In this document: in pieces, positions 4,756 through 5,112 of the stretch
Layout of the letters: the number at the start of each line of letters is the position of its first letter
How positions within the stretch are numbered: the first letter of the stretch is position 1
Source: Rickettsiales bacterium
GTDB lineage: Bacteria; Pseudomonadota; Alphaproteobacteria; Rickettsiales; Deianiraeaceae
Length of the DNA stretch: 5,112 nucleotides
NCBI GenBank assembly: GCA_947378695.1
Contig: CANCKZ010000064.1
Span: 1 to 5,112, forward strand
Reading direction: 5' to 3'
Translations under genes and position numbers: made by a program
Notes under the pieces: generated by a model
The model's input: only the letters and a program-made list of their open reading frames with translations
Databases searched by the model: none
What the model was told of the DNA's origin: nothing

Positions 4756-5112
4756 TTAGCTTTGCGATTCAGCAAGAATTCTATCCACAACAAGACCAGT
4801 TCCCGCAGGAATAATTTTCCCCATAACAACGCTTTCTTTAACGCCGCGAAGGTTATCAACACGGCAAGAAATTGCGGCATCGGTAAGAACCTTGGTTGTT
4901 TCTTGGAACGAAGCGGAGGAAATGAATGAATCCGTTTGAAGGGAAGCTTTTGTAATACCTTGAAGAACGGGTTTTGCAATAACTTTGTTTCCGCCGTTTT
5001 GCTCAATTTCCGCATTGATTTGGTGCAGAACATTGCGTGAAACCTTTTGGAACTTGAACAGATTTGAATCACCAGCTTCGATAACTTCGTATTTTTGAAG
5101 CATGTATTTGAT
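4756..5112 (-). CDS. rpoC: RNA polymerase beta' subunit, C-terminal part
   Basis: These are the last 118 codons and stop of rpoC; the gene enters from the right edge of the window, so its 5' part is missing only because the window ends. The frame continues upstream of the Met in MLQKYEV (IKY precedes it), so that Met is internal. Hallmarks of the beta' C-terminus are present: [49 protein letters not shown] and IIPAGTG. The SFQETT-VLT block lies near the active centre and the trigger-loop-linked C-terminal region of the enzyme. The stretch [13 protein letters not shown] resembles alphaproteobacterial RpoC. The stop TAA is at 4758-4756, followed after 2 nt by the ATG of a small membrane protein. 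Confidence 0.97.
   Translation of the reverse strand: MKYMLQKYEVIEAGDSNLFKFQKVSRNVLHQINAEIEQNGGNKVIAKPVLQGITKASLQTDSFISSASFQETTKVLTDAAISCRVDNLRGVKESVVMGKIIPAGTGLVVDRILAESQS

Noticed and set aside
4740..5072. 110-codon minus-strand open frame
   Set aside because: It is an out-of-frame shadow of the conserved rpoC C-terminus.

Overview
The window suggests an AT-rich alphaproteobacterium, for example a gut Rhodospirillales-type or Rickettsiales/Holosporales-type lineage. The evidence is an alphaproteobacterial-looking RpoC C-terminus, a proteobacterial DapE with all catalytic residues, and a class II tRNA-Tyr with encoded CCA. This placement rests on protein recognition by eye, not on a search.

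Layout. Bases 1-809 contain no gene I would defend. They hold a near-perfect 26-bp palindrome, two copies of a roughly 58-bp AT-rich direct repeat about 570 bp apart, a 21-bp direct repeat and GC-rich stems. From about 780 to 3182 lies an accessory block. It has two strongly AT-rich + strand genes, one soluble and one a four-helix membrane protein, whose reading frames overlap by 14 bp. They face a minus-strand IS1595/ISXO2-type transposase gene. The last 100 bp before 3242 carry divergent promoters, one for the transposase and one for tRNA-Tyr. The chromosomal backbone follows: tRNA-Tyr, dapE only 18 nt behind it on the + strand, and on the minus strand the end of rpoC followed after 2 nt by a small membrane-protein gene that overlaps the 3' end of dapE.

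The most interesting part is the two-gene unit at 873-2239. By gene order, protein lengths, topology and some motif-like resemblance recalled from memory, it looks like a diverged RexA-RexB pair. In phage lambda these are a soluble sensor plus a four-helix membrane effector that abort superinfection. The first gene appears broken by one extra T in a run of nine T at 1021-1029; removing one T would give a continuous protein of about 296 residues. The pair may be passenger cargo of the IS1595 element: a weak inverted-repeat match exists between about 781-794 and 3169-3182, but no convincing target duplication was found. The RexAB and cargo readings are hypotheses; the transposase, tRNA, dapE and rpoC calls are firm.
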